64,000 nucleotides of DNA from Primula veris (Eukaryota > Streptophyta > Magnoliopsida > Ericales > Primulaceae), in assembly GCA_963682055.1 (NCBI GenBank), contig OY821743.1:11730566-11794565 (forward strand), given 5' to 3'. The translations under genes were made by a program, and so were the position numbers. Position 1 is the first letter of the stretch. Every line of letters begins with the position of its first letter. A model generated the notes under the pieces. That model was not told where the DNA came from. It saw only the letters and a list, made by a program, of their open reading frames with translations, and searched no databases. This document shows, piece after piece, positions 46,115 through 59,230 of this stretch.

Positions 46115-49100
46115 AGTTGGTATCAGAGCTAACCAGGTTATTGTATACTTTGGGATGACGGGAAGATGGGTAACCATTAGACCAAGATCATTTTCACAAA
46201 ACTTTTTCCAAAAACTCAAACTTTTTCTTAAAATGGGGGGGTTGCATTTAGCTTAAGACATGTAGCTAGAATGTAGTGGTAGTTGATGAAAGGAAAGTCC
46301 ACATGTGAGGCAAGTTGGGAACAATGAGAACGCTTGTTGATCCCGGCTCGCCAAACTAGTGGGTTGACCTCTCGTCGGTATGTGTGAAGGAATACCTTAT
46401 CGATGTGGAGTTCTAGAGTATGCGAGGACGCTCGGGTGCTTTAGGATAACGTATCGTGATGGGTTATCCCTCGCACTTTTGTGTTGTTTGTATGCGTGTG
46501 TAGATTGATATAGTGTGTATGAGGTATAAGTTTGCATGTCAAGTAGTAGAGAACTATTAGAGTGCGAGAATTGTAAGATTGATGGTTTTAGGTAGTGCGT
46601 TTTTAAATTATTAACTTGCGTGGTAATGAATATTTTATGCGAATAGATGTTGATATGTCGTGGACTAAAATGATGTAGTTGTGTGATATGTTCCATGTAA
46701 GAAATTTACAAGTGTTGAAGAATTTTACATTTTTGTATCGATAATTTTCTGTAGAAGAACGATCGGTCGTTTGTCAAAACGATCGGTCGAAAATTTAGAT
46801 TGGTCTGGTCCCTAAGTTTGTTGGTTTCTGAAATAGAAAATTGTCTTAACTAAAGTGTTCATGTTAACCTTGGTAACATATTTGGTTTATATCGAATGGC
46901 GACAAAGAGAAGTTAGTATTTAAGCATCGGTGGCAAGTTAGGTGTGATACAAATGATTATGTCATTATTATGTATGCACGGACTTGTCTAATTTTGTATG
47001 ACTAAATTTTTGTACATTGATTGATAATTTGAGGTTTCCGTATAGGCATGGGGATGATAGTTTGAATCATTTGAGCGAGCGGTGAGACAGGGTTATGGGT
47101 GTGTGATCCATCTTTATACTGTACAGTACTCGGTTATTGTTTGCTTGAAAAATTTATGAAAGTTGGATATAGGAATTTATGAGAGTACCAAATTTTGTTG
47201 GGCTGATTACTGATATTTTAGTAGGTGGCATGTAAGCAGTATTTTAGTAAATATGCAGGCCAATTATTAGTAATTCATCTTTGGAAGGAATTTGTTAGAG
47301 CAATTTTTCTAGTATGTTAAACTGTGTAAGAATTGTCATTAGGGTCGCCAAGGTTGCTAATTTATGGTTGTGTTGGTTTTAGTACTTGATGCTAGTGATT
47401 ATAAACTATAAAAGACTATTCAGTTTTAGAGATTCTTCTTTTCTAGCATAGGAACCAGATTAAATCGCGAATTGAAGGAGACTACTAACTACTTAGTGAA
47501 ACAATGAATGAGAAACTGTAAAAGGAAAGGTCTGTGTCTGACCCGCTTTTGGATTGAGGATTAGATTACGAGTATATTTTGTGGTGAATGAGAATGTAAG
47601 TTTAATGACAGAATTTTTATGCCTAAGGTTTGGAAGTAGGTCGATGAGCTGATTTCAAGATAAGTGCGCAAATTAACTTGATGATTAGTTTACGTGAGAT
47701 TAATTCAGGTATGATTTGTAGTGTTCAGTTGGATAAGTCGTTACATGATTGTTGATCTTGATGATAAGGTGCAGTAACCGAATTTTGGTTTGTTGTGAGA
47801 GAGGGTTGTTTGTTCTTGTTTTCATGATTGAATGGATTAACATTAATTAGGTGTTTTATTTTTATTTTTGGAGATGGCTGATGGTTGAAGAATTGTTATT
47901 TCAACTTGCTTTTATCAAGTGATGTTGGTTGTGGTTTGAACATGTAAGAATAATGTTGAGCACGCACGGATTTAGATTACCCAGGTTCCTTATTGAATGC
48001 AACTAAGGGATGTTTGTTCAATTTCCTCATTTAGTACAGAGAAGATTATAATTTTTAAGAGGATCTGTAGATTGATTTAAAATTTCATCCGAGGCAAGTA
48101 ACAACCTAGAGAGAAAGAAAAAGAGGTTGAACAGCCTGGTTTTTATGCGCTTCTATAATTGAATGATTGTGCTAAATTATTGATTTTGGATGACTAGATT
48201 ATGGAGGGAAATAGTAGGAGTGTTCCTTTCGCCGGGCGAATCGGAACTCAGTTTTAAAGTCGGTTACGGTAAGTAAGGCTAGTCATGAGTTATTATAATT
48301 GCTTGGAGTGTTGGCAGGCTATTCAATTGTATTATAACAAATTGGGTAATATTGAATTATGTACATGAGTTCAAATCGTGTGGATCTATATATGTTTTTT
48401 TTTGTTTGTGTGATAATGAATAACAACCACGAAAAAAAAAAAAAAACAACTCTTATATGTTCAAGTTAAGCTTTGGAATCTCTTAGGAAACAAGAAGTTG
48501 CAGGTTTGATTATTCTTGTTAATTTTGGAGTTGATTGTGAAGGATCCGTATATAAGTAAATTCGATAGAGAACATAGGAATACGAGATTTGGTAGCTTTT
48601 TCTAAGGAGAAAGAGTACTTATATTTAAAGTAGTTGTTTTGTTGATCTTTTGCTAGTGGTATAATTGTTTAACACTTAAAGGGTGGGAAAAAAAATTGAC
48701 ATTTCAGCTTGTGCGTAGCGATAGTACAGGAGAAGAAAATAAATAAAAACATAGTGAATATCGTGATTGGGTTTGTGATATCAATAAAGGTTATGTTCCG
48801 GATTTTTATTTTTTTTTTAAACTAGTAAGTACTTCCACTCTGTTATATTATAGGTGAATCTGAATTATTAATGGTGCATCTTTTGCTGGGCAATCTAGTA
48901 CAATTTATGCCCCTTATAATGAGTAAGGATATCAAATGGATTATTATGGCCGTTATTATGAAGCTTAATTGGATAACATTTTCTTGGTGGCGTGTGTTGT
49001 GGGTTACAAATTAGAAGTGTCTATTTAGTTTTCAAGAGATTCATGTTTGAGCATATGCAAAAGTTTATGTCCAGGTTTGGGAAAGATTTTTATTTTTATT

Positions 49101-51143
49101 TATTTTTTATTTGTTTATTTTTTTATTTTACTACTTGGTGAACTATGAAAGAAAGGTGGTAAAAAGAAAGGTCATGGGAGAATTTATACATACAAAAGGA
49201 ATTGGAAGAGTGTACCTCGAGTTTGCTGAGAATCTGAGATGTAATTCAAGTAGATGCAAGCCTTGTGTGATTAGCTCACGTCTTGTTCTAATAGAATAAT
49301 TGGTTAAGTCCTTGCATGATGATGGTTCTCAATGATGAGTAGGTATAATTTTAGGTGGTTATAGAGAAAAATAGCTTCTTTTATTTGATTGGATAGTTTA
49401 TAATGATATTGAAACTGATTAAATGGTATTTAGGCATTAGATTGATGTATTCATTGAATTACGTAGGAAATATAAACCCTGGTCTGTTTATAGTTGTTGT
49501 TTGTATTTGTAGGGACATGTTAGGAATAAGACGTTTAAGCATAGAAGGAATTGGTTGCCCGATGTTTCTGATTGGATGTTAACTAGGGAGAAACTTGTTT
49601 TCGTTTTACAGCTATATTGAGAAATCGAAAACTGGAAGTTGGATTTGTTTTACAAGTTATAAGGTTGGGGGTACATAAGTTTTCTACCATTGGTTAGAAC
49701 ATAAAGGATACCGATTAATTGAAGTTTTATATTCTGGTTATATGTAATTTTGCGAGTTAGTCGAAACCTTGTTTGATATAGTTTTGTTACTTTTGTATAC
49801 TTTAGTATAGACCGTGTAGCTGGGCAGTTGTATATGACCAGAAAATATTAAGGCATACGTGTATCAGTTGTCGGGCAAATTAGTACAGTTAATAAAGTCG
49901 GTTAAAATGGTTAGGATTGTCATCTGGATTATTATACTAATACCCATTTTATAATTATTATTATTTTTGTGTTAATATCTTACTGTGAGTGGTTCTAAGC
50001 TATACAGACAGATTATCTGAGTTCTGGACAAGTCCTTTTTCATCATATGTAGTGTGTGTGTTGAGTATTTGGGAAGATTGTTGACGCTTGGTGAAACCCT
50101 GAAAGAAAAACAGAAAAGGGAAAAAATGTCTGTATCCGTACTTCCTTTAGGCTTTTAGACCGAGTGTTTTAGGATATAGCTGATTAAAATACAAGTCTGA
50201 TGATATTAGAAACAGAGTACAATGTTAGCACCACGATTATTATTATTTTATCAGAGCGTGCAGCGGAAGCACGGGAAATAGAAATAGATGTTAAGGTAAA
50301 GGTAAAGGAGTCATTTCGTTTTATTGATGGAACTTTCGCGATTCGGAGAGAGTGTGAAAACTAAGATCTACTATTTTTTTTTTTTAAATTCACTTGTGTT
50401 GGGTAAATAGGAATTATTACACCAGGGAAAATAAAGAGCGGAGGTTAGCAGGTAACTGACTGTGGAGATAAATTCAAGGGACGAAACCTTATCAGGGGAA
50501 GAATGCGACACCCATAGTTGTTGATACCTCGGTCATGAATTTATTTATTTATTTGTTTTTATTTTTGATAATTGGCAATAAGTTAGGATTCATGTATTAA
50601 AATTATGTTATGCTATGGTAGTTAATTAAATGAGAAGACAGAGAGTTTTGTAACAGATGAGTTATTATGACGCATAATTGGGACTTAAAGAGTTGGTCCT
50701 TTCATTTTTTTTTATTTTTTTTTTACAAGCTTATATATTCCCTGTATAAAATGTGTTCACCATAAAATCAGCACCATACCTCTGTGTGTGTATATACATA
50801 AAAAGGCCGAATTTTGAGTTTCGTAGACGTTGTGGAGTTGTTGAGGTAGAAGCATGTCACCTTAGTTGTTGACCTAGAAGCATCTTATCTATGTTACATT
50901 ATTGTCTTTTATTTTATTAGTTATTGTTTTACATTATCGAGATACTTACGTATCTTTCGTTTACTTGAGTTATGGATGGAGGAGTTGTTATGAGTTGTGT
51001 ACCCTGATTATTTTATTTCTTGAATTATGTCACGAATTGTACGTTTAAAATTTTTATGGCCCTGTTTTTATAAGTTTATCATTTCTGGGTATAGTTGTTT
51101 AGATATGAAATTTCGGGACGAAATTCTTTTAAGGAGGGTTAGT
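46115..51143 (+). other. LARD internal region 2, non-coding
   Basis: Same length as internal region 1. I found only four substitutions between them (40008/46916, 40611/47519, 41941/48849 and 42205/49113). Primer binding site 46118-46129; polypurine tract 51131-51143. Confidence 0.9.
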
Positions 51144-53022
51144 TGTAACATCCCGTATTTTTATAAATGGTTTTATTTATGATTTAATTTGTCCAAAAAC
51201 GTTTTATACAAAATTTTACCAAAAACCGGTCACTCGACTAATTTTTAGCCAAAAACCGAAACTCTTCCGAAAAACTTTATTTTAAAAACCTGTTACTAAT
51301 TTTACTAATAAAAAGGACCCAATAGATTTGTTTATAAAGATTTGTTATTAATGAGTAGTAAAACAATATTTTTGGATTAAAAGTTAGCTTTTAGAACTTT
51401 GGGGACCAAATAGTTCGCTTCCACAAACTATCTAAAAACAGTTTTTCTAAACCTAAAAATCAGCCTACTTTCAATTCTTTAAACCAAAAACCAGCCAAAT
51501 ATAAGAGAGAAAAAGAGAGAAGAAGAAGAAGAAGAAGAAGAAGAGGAAACCACCGTTAGCGGGTTCATACCAGAAGCATCTCCTCTACGCACTAAGGTAA
51601 CGGGGGTTATCCATTGCGACTAGACGAGGGTGTATGTTAGGTTTTGGTTTTGCGTTTATTAGAAATTGGGGGTTTATGCCTTTTTATCTTAATTAGGTTT
51701 ATAAATTGTTAATTGGGTTTAATTGTTGTATGATTTATTCACTTATTTGAATGAGAGAATTTGATGAGTTAATTATATTAATTTCGGATTAATGAGATTA
51801 TGGATGGGTTTGCATGTTTTATGCGTTGATTATTGTGATTATATAATTATTGATGAAATTGGATAAATTTATGTTGAATAATGGTGAATTGTAGTTTATG
51901 CATACAAGTTGTTTGTTAAAATGCCTGAAAGTGGTTTTTATGTTGTTATAGCGTTTGGCTAGTTATGAATTTAGTACATGTGGTTATGTGTTATGTTGTA
52001 TTACGTTAAGTGGCGTATGAGATGGTGTTATTTGAATAGTATAATATTATTGGCCGAGGCCTTAATATTTAAACGTATGAGATTGTGTTAATTGGATGAT
52101 TTATTATTATTGGCCGAGGCCTTGTGATTTAGCTGTAGTGGCAATGGTCTCTGTCTCTCCCTAATTCCGGGGACAGAAGACGGCCGAGGGGATAGAGAAT
52201 GACCTACCTTACGGACTGGGATAGGTGGCGTGAGAGGTCCCAGTCTGCACTATATTTATTTTATTGTTAGCAATGGTCTATGTCTCTCCCTAATTCCGGG
52301 GGCATAAGACGGCCGAATGGATAGGAAATGACTCGTCTTACGGACTGGGACGAGTGGCGTGAGAGGTCCAAGTGCGCACTATAAATCTACTTTTATGTTG
52401 CAATGGTCTCTGTCTCTCCCTAATTCCGGAGACAGAAGACGGCCGAAGGGATAGGGAATGACCTACCTTACGGACTGGGGTAGGTGGCGTGAGAGGTCCA
52501 TGTATGCTATAGATGTGTGTTGATGTTATTTAATTTATTTAATTTATTCCGTTGTAGAATGTCATTATATTTCTTCTTATATATCGATTACCGTAGTTGT
52601 AGAATTTGTGAGCTCTTGCATTTATGGGATGAAGTGACGGTGTTTGTGGTGCGGTCCCGTCTAGTTATGTGCGTGGGACTCACCGTTACAATTTTGTATT
52701 TCAGGTACAACTTAGGTTGAAGCATATGGTTAAGAGTTTTAGCAAGGCATCACATGGGTTCGGGCTTTTGCTTTCTTTTTACTTAAATTGTTTTTGAGGT
52801 TGTAGCCTACGGGCAAATTCATTTGTTCATTATTTTTAGCTTTTATAAATCCTGTCTTGTAGCCGCGTTTGGCAAACACTTTTATTAAATTGTTTAATCG
52901 TTCATTTAGCTCGCAAGTGTTTTTCTTTAAAAAATTTAATTTTGTACCAACAGGTTTCGTTTTCCTTTTATTTAAAAAGGTCATGCCTCGATATCCGTGT
53001 TTATGAAATTTGGGGCGTGACA
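51144..53022 (+). repeat. LARD LTR 3, 1879 bp
   Basis: It starts TGTAACATCCCGTA and ends GGGGCGTGACA followed by AAAAT. Its last 450 bp hold about ten variants not shared with LTR 1 or LTR 2. Structured units are at 52140-52500. Confidence 0.95.
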
Positions 53023-53027
53023 AAAAT

Positions 53028-53835
53028 ATCAAAGTTGAAGGCCAGATCTGGGAGGTTGTAGGAGAGAGAGAGAGAGACAGACAGTGGTGAGTCAAATTAT
53101 GAGCTATCGGTATGTGAGAGAAAGGCTGTTTGGAGTTGGATCGAGGCAGGGCACAAAATCTAGGGTTTAAGTGAGTGTTTGAATCAAATAAAATTAGCAT
53201 TCCAAAAAAAGGGAGGGAAGTAATGGTGGAAATTGAAATATATAACAAATGACACCAAATGAACTTCAACAAATGACACCAAATTGAAATATATTATTTC
53301 TTGTTCACCTTTATTCGCGTGAAATTGCCAATCATATTCGGGTTGTGGTTCATTTAGTAATTTGGGATCAACGTGTGTGCTAGTAATATACTTATATTGT
53401 TTCATCGTCTTCGAATATCACTTCTTGTTTTGGTACACGTACTATTCGGAAGTTGAGTACCAACTGATCTTGCTTTAATTTTGCATCATGCACAACAATC
53501 TTGATTACTCTCTTTTTCCTCGCGATTTGTATTTAATCTTTTTTTTATTCTCAGATACGACACATAAATATATAATAAGTACACCTGAATCGCTTGCATA
53601 GCTATTATAAAAGATTAGACTTTGGGTACCGACTTTATATTAATATCAACAAGATTGTACAACTTGTGAACCTTCTTGCCTTTTGAACTCGATCGGGTCA
53701 AATCACTAACACTTAAGATGACTATAAATCCTAACCCTTAAACCTTGTAATTTTGTAACCATGTATAAAAAGCTCTCTAATTTCCATGTGGTCAGTATTT
53801 AATATGAAATATTTTGATTTACAAAATTAACCATT
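53028..53835. other. Spacer after the LARD array
   Basis: It begins with a GA-rich, CT-rich-on-minus patch (53060-53085) and, on the minus strand, AAACCCTAGATTTTG, a combination often seen in plant 5' leaders, but no coding frame follows. A duplicated AACAAATGACACCAAAT lies near 53243-53284. Confidence 0.4.
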
Positions 53836-54161
53836 CACGATAGAAACAAGTGTGATGGTATGGTTGTTACTTTGCTTTGCTACTTTTTCAGTAACAATTT
53901 TTTTGTGTTGCTATTTTTTGGATTGGTTATGTTGCTAATTTTGTTAGTACTGTGTTGCCAATGTTATGTTAAAAACACCGGTAACTCTTTTAGCAACATA
54001 TTATATTTCTTACTAAATAAATGTTGCTGAAATGTTGTAATTCTATTGCTAATTTCCAATTATTAATTATGTTATTGTTATGTTGCTATACTGATGCAAT
54101 TTAGCAACATAAATACGTTTGTTGTTGTTTTATGTAATTAAATGATCTTTTTCTTGTAGTG
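53836..54161. mobile_element. CACTA right-end fragment or MITE
   Basis: It ends TTTTTCTTGTAGTG and has many GTTGCTA/TAGCAAC subterminal motifs on both strands, matching the 58316-63397 family. The left end is uncertain: CACGATAGAAACAAG at 53836 is only a poor terminal match and no target duplication was found. Confidence 0.5.
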
Positions 54162-54214
54162 TGCAACTACATAATTTCAAATTTTATCTATAAAAAAAAC
54201 TATTAAAAAAAACA

Positions 54215-54720
54215 TGAATGTCGGAGCAGCCGAGAATTCTGTGGCACAGTGGCAGAATGTTCTCAACCATGGTGTGCCGGTTAGCAAGTTGTGCGACCTA
54301 TCTATTTTTAAGTTAATTAACCTTCAGGACAATGTCGTGTTTTTTTAGAGGGTACAATATATGAGAGCACACTTAGAACTTAGAAGAAATTAGTCCTCTT
54401 AGAGGAGTCATTCATATACTGATATACATATATTTTTCCGTTGCTTGTTCGTTAACGGTCTCGGTCTAGCTTATTGTTGAGATGGTATCATTTTAATTGG
54501 AGATTGATTTAGCACTGTCTAAGCACAATTTAGTGCTCCTTATTGGATCATGGAATAATGAAGCAGATATTGGTCTACTCTTTTTTCTTCTCTTCATGCA
54601 CGTAATATTGTTTATTTCATTTGAAGGACAGAATTGGAGACGATGGGATACCACATTCCTCCCAATGCTTTCATCATTTATCTTAATGTTATCATATGTT
54701 AAGAGCAATTTCAATAGAAT
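54215..54720 (+). other. Segment B, block 1 (paralogue of 2870-3370)
   Basis: Matches segment A over the stretches around AAGTTGTGCGAC, TCAGGACAATGTCG, GGAATAATGAAGCAGATAT and ACGATGGGATACCACA. One frame reads VAQWQNVLNHGVPVSKLCDL and then stops, so the old coding signal is broken here too. Confidence 0.55.
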
Positions 54721-54910
54721 GTGTATAAAAAATCTATATATACTCTATTTTAATTTTTAGAGTATGCTTTTCTTAGCAGTAACGTTTTTATTTAAAGTTT
54801 TGGTTGTTTTAAGTTGAATTTGAGATGTAATAAGATCATTTTGAGCATTTATTATTAATAAAATTGTGGCTTTACCTACCAATTTATATTAAAAAATATT
54901 TTAGAGTATG

Positions 54911-55165
54911 CACTACAACAGACTTAACAATTAGGGAAAATAGTTTTGGAGAAAATCAAATTTTGTCTCCAAATGTTAACTTTTCGGGACAAAAATAATT
55001 TTTTTGTCCCCAAATCTAACTTTTAGACACATAATTTTAATTTTATTTTGTCTCCAAAGACAATCACATACGAACATAAGGCGACAGTTAAAATTTGTCT
55101 CCAAATACTTTCTAATACGAAATTAAATTGTCTACTTATGTTCGTAGGCGATTGTCTTTAGAGAA
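54911..55165. mobile_element. Fold-back MITE with a CACTA-like left end
   Basis: CACTACAACAGAC at 54911 resembles a CACTA terminus, but no matching right end was found. Arms 55054-55080 and 55135-55161 form an inverted repeat with two mismatches (AAAGACAATC...CGAACATAAG). TTTGTC(T/C)CCAAAT-type motifs recur through the region. Boundaries are uncertain. Confidence 0.4.
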
Positions 55166-55689
55166 TTTTTTTTTATAAATTATATATCTAAAAGTTAAAT
55201 TAGGTAAATGATGATATAAGCAGAGAATATTTGGCATAATATCTTGGAGAGATTCACTACGGTTATTTATCAACCTTGATATTTATTGATCTAACGCCTC
55301 TCACCAAGTGTCTGCAAAACTGTATGTCAAATAGTCTGCAAGGAGTATTTAACTATATGATGTCGGTGTTAGTCTCCACCGAATAGTTATGTGCACTTTT
55401 GCACTTGCCTTTTACATTCCTCCTTGTACTTTTTGTGAACTGTGTACAAAAACACATTTCTATACTATGACGTTTTCGTTTTCAATTCTTTAACAAATAT
55501 TAAAAATGAGCATAAAAAGTGTATTCATATCATTGTCAATATTTAAAAAGTATATATTTTAAAGAATATATAAAATAACATTTGACTCAGTTTGAAGATG
55601 CACTTTTCAGTAATTAAGCTCAATCATAACTTAGAGTATTAACTATTATGGAATGATAACTAAATAAACCAATACTAATAATATTGGTA

Positions 55690-56558
55690 TCCATACAGCT
55701 ATGCAGAATTAATGGCTATTAGGAATGATTTACTCATGTGTTATAGTCTATAACTTTATGACATATTAATCGAAACTGATTCTAAACTTATTTCTAATTG
55801 GTGTAATAAAGTGAATGATCCGGCCCCTAAATTTAATGCTATATGAGGTGACATTTGTGAACTAATGAATTTTGTGAGTTGTGAATTAAAGTATGTTTAT
55901 ATAGAACAGAACTAGTTAGTTGATTGTTTAGCAAAGCTGGGACCTAATGGCGATAATGTAGTATATTTCTCCACTAGAGAGCTCACAAAAATCACTCAAT
56001 CTGTTTACTTGCTGGATCAGAAGGAGACTCCTTACCTTAGGAGGAGTAATTTTACTACTTGATTTGCTGGTAGAGCTCAGACAACGCTAGTTATAAGCTT
56101 CACTTCTTTGTACTGTTGATAACTTGTCCAATGAGATTTCTTTTGACCAGATTAGTTTTTTAATAATGCTAAAATGAAAGTTTTTACCGCATGCTAAAAT
56201 GGATAAAGCTCATTTTTAGCTTGAAAGTTGCCTCATGAATCTGCTTCTTAGATCACCTTGATCGTGATGCTTTTGTAGAGTTACAAGGATAGGAGGTATA
56301 AAAAGTAAATGGTAGATTATCGAAGCCAATTTTGAGTTAAAAAGTGATGTTTTACAAGTGTTAACATAAGGAGTTTTCCTTCTTTTTATTGCATTTTTTG
56401 ACCTAAGTTTAAGACTAGTTTTTACCGATGCTGAATTCGTGTAATTTTGTTTACCGTTTCTTAAACGGAATGGCTAACATGGGGGGATGGCCCATGTAAA
56501 AACTTTTACTCTCCAATATTTGTTTAATACAAGCTGACATGTACCGATTAAAAAAAAA
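55690..56558 (+). pseudogene. LINE 3' fragment: RNase H domain and tail
   Basis: From 55700 one frame reads YAELMAIRNDLLMC, LIETDSKLISNWCNKVNDP, LKYVYIEQN and LVDCLAKLGPNGDNVV, typical of the RNase H domain that ends plant LINE ORF2. Three in-frame stops interrupt it before the final TGA (56060-56062). About 490 bp of untranslated sequence ending in A9 (56550-56558) follow. RT is absent, so it is a 5'-truncated insertion. It is not the missing end of the LINE at 17-20 kb. Confidence 0.8.
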
Positions 56559-56824
56559 GTATATAAACCAATAAATGAATACGTGATCATATTTGATAAC
56601 GTAGTTCGACCCAAAGATAATGATTAATTTGTCGGGAGTTTTCCTAGTTTTGTAATGATTTTATTTAAGTTTACAATGATAAAACTTGAGATTTACTCGA
56701 CTCCCTGACAACAATTGTATGCCTTATTAAAGATTTCGACTAACAACTATCAATAATTGACCAACATACATGTTTTCAGTACTTCAAGTTTGTATATTCA
56801 ATGAATATGGATGTAATTTGACTT

Positions 56825-57158
56825 TTGACGAAATAATACCTTGCTGGAAACATCATAGAACCTGCATTATGATGGAATTTTTTGCCCATCAATACAGAAC
56901 TTTGAACAAATTAATATATGATGGTAAGAGCTAGGAAGGATCATTCTAAGCCTTAAAAATGGTATCATTGATTGATGTGCATGTATAAGCTACAGGTTCA
57001 TTGTTTGACATGGTCTCCAAGTTGAAGCGTTTCATGATATTGGACTAGAGTAAGATTGATATCAAAAACCGTTTCTATAGAAATTTGAGAATTGAGACCA
57101 TGTCTAGTCTTCAGTTTTGTGAGACCATCTCAAAGATCAGTCTCAAATAGCATTATGT
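56825..57158 (+). other. Segment B, block 2 up to the solo LTR
   Basis: Matches 6340-6973 and 10320-10796 through GCTGGAAACATCATAGAACC, TTGATTGATGTGCATGTATA, TTTCATGATATTGGACTAGA and GAATTGAGACCATGTC. It supplies the uninterrupted target of copia-1. Confidence 0.65.
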
Positions 57159-58170
57159 TGTTGGAAAACATGGCTTTACATGGGTGTTCCAAAAGTGGCA
57201 ATGACCGACTTTTAAGCCAAAATAATAAGTGCTTAGCAGTAGGTTTTATACCGTTCTCAATTTATTTGAAAAGTTCGTGTGACAAGTTTCGTAACAGTAT
57301 ATACACTTGACATAAACGATGAGTCGGTGTGAATGTAAATTGGTTTTAAAGTTGGAGCAAAAGTTGTTGCAAGTTTGTTGGAGAATTGGGAATACAAAGA
57401 GTTTTTAATCACACATTGACCAAATTTATGGATGCGGTTTCTTTAGAGCCTATAAAAGACAGCCTAACCCCCCACACATCAACACAAGATTCACATTTCA
57501 CTTTCATACATAGCATATTAGAGAGAGAATCGCATCACCAACATCTCGACATGTGGTTCGGTGCCGTTTTCATACGAGACACTCTGTGACAGACGTTTTA
57601 CCTTGGGAACGAAGTCCCCTACAACGAGAAACAGAAAGATGGTTGAGAAAATATCGTTTAAGAGAAACTGTTTGCAGTTAACTCGTCTTTTTTCCTTTAT
57701 TTTCATTTAAATCCTATTTAATTACTGCTATTACTTTCCAGTACTATTTACATTCTGCAATTTAATTTTTAGTACTGTTTACATTTCTGTATTTATTTTC
57801 CAATCCTTTCTTTTATGTAATTTCCTATTCTGTAATTTCATTTTGAGTACTGTATTTTATTTTATTTACAGAAACAGTCCAGCAGTTTAGTAATTATACT
57901 ATTCTGTATGTAGTTCCATTTAATTGTCAAACAGTCCAGCAGTTTAGTTTTTATACTACTATGTTTGATAGTTTCAGTTAATTACAATTTAGTACAACAG
58001 TTTTATAATATATATTAAATCTGTTTGGAATTTTATTTATTGCAATTTATATTCTGTACGAGTCGGAATTTGTAATCGAGTCATATTTCTTTGAGTGAAA
58101 TAAAAATTGTTTATTTCTTTTTAGCCCTTATTCTTTTGTTTATTGCTTTTTGATACAGTTAAATTCAACA
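57159..58170 (+). repeat. Solo copia LTR, 1012 bp
   Basis: It starts TGTTGGAAAAC, ends TTCAACA and is flanked by TATGT (57154-57158 and 58171-58175). Segment A (near 6973) reads across without it. A TATA box TATAAAAG is at 57451-57458. The CCTTGGGAACGAAG and AATATCGTTTAAG stretches are related to the copia-2 LTR, so it is the same broad family. No internal region remains, as after LTR-LTR recombination. Confidence 0.92.
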
Positions 58171-58974
58171 TATGTGACATTTGAAATCCGATTCTATTTA
58201 AAAGGTTCAAGATGTTTTCTTTTTGCACATGTCTAGTGTTCAGTTACGTCAACTAATTTCTGGTTTTCGTAAAAGTTTGCAAGTTTTAGATTGGATGGAA
58301 GTCAATAAAATCTTACACTACAAGAAATAGTTCGTATAGCAACAAAAAAAAAAAAAGGAGCCAAACTCTGTTGCTGATCAGCAACAGAAACAAGTAAAAC
58401 AGCAACATAAATTATAGGACAAAATTAGCAACAAAATTAGCAACTATTTAGCAACTGAAACTTAGCAACACAATAATTTGTTGCTAAGAAAGTTGTCAAT
58501 TATTTTCTGTTGAAATCAGCAACAAAATTATCAACAATTCAGCAATACAACGTATTCATAAAGTTAGCAACATAAAAGTATGTTTCTATAATAAAATATT
58601 TGTCATTAATTGCAAATAGCAATGGTATTGTATTATAATTTGACAACTTCAATTTCTTTAAGCTAAAATATTTATGGTGTACATATTTTTTATCAAGCTT
58701 CTCAATATTGGCCTATCTTCTTTACAAAAGTAAATTTGTTACTACTATTTAGTTACCAAGTCCACAGTTCAATACTAATAACGTCAATATTTACTTTCAT
58801 GGCTCATTCAAACAAATCTACAATCTATTAAGATTTATGGGTAGTTGAAATTGAATAGCTAGTACTTATAGTTTTCACATGTCAAGTCAAATGCGGTTTA
58901 TTTTTTCAATTAGTACAAATTTTACACTTTAAAGTACAAACCTGGCAAAATTGCATACAACAACAGTTTTTTCA

Positions 58975-59230
58975 TTAAGGTGTTTATCGACTTTGCTGAC
59001 AAGTCATCATCAAACGACTACTACGATATTTTAAATGATATCTTTGAATTGCAGTTCTCATGACAACCCATAAAATGGACGATATTGTTTGAGTGGGTTG
59101 ATCCAGTCAAACAGGAAAGAAAGTTTATAAACGATACAATATTGTCGATGTTAATTCAGCAAAATTCTCAAAACTTGATCTATTTATTTTGACTATATAT
59201 GCACACGATGTAATTTTGTTACATTCCTTA
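58975..59230 (+). pseudogene. CACTA transposase-associated relic (DUF4216-like)
   Basis: One frame reads SSNDYYDILNDIFELQF, then after a stop KWTILFEWVDPVKQERKF. The pattern YYxIL-x-DIFEL and FxWVD resembles the DUF4216 region encoded next to TNP2-type CACTA transposase. Stops interrupt it. The assignment is by pattern only. Confidence 0.45.

Larger units (their letters stand above)
37331..53022 (+). mobile_element. LARD tandem array: LTR-internal-LTR-internal-LTR
   Basis: Three LTRs (1876, 1879 and 1879 bp) alternate with two 5029-bp internal regions at an exact 6908-bp period. A single AAAAT duplication flanks the whole array (37326-37330 and 53023-53027). Internal regions have a primer binding site and polypurine tract but no gag or pol, only short chance frames. 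This fits a large retrotransposon derivative mobilised in trans, here by the Tekay-like family of gypsy-A/B. The middle LTR is a chimera of the outer two. Confidence 0.93.

Noticed and set aside
53836..54161. Complete CACTA MITE with both ends
   Set aside because: Only the right end is convincing; the flanks ATT and TGC do not match, so I list it as a fragment.
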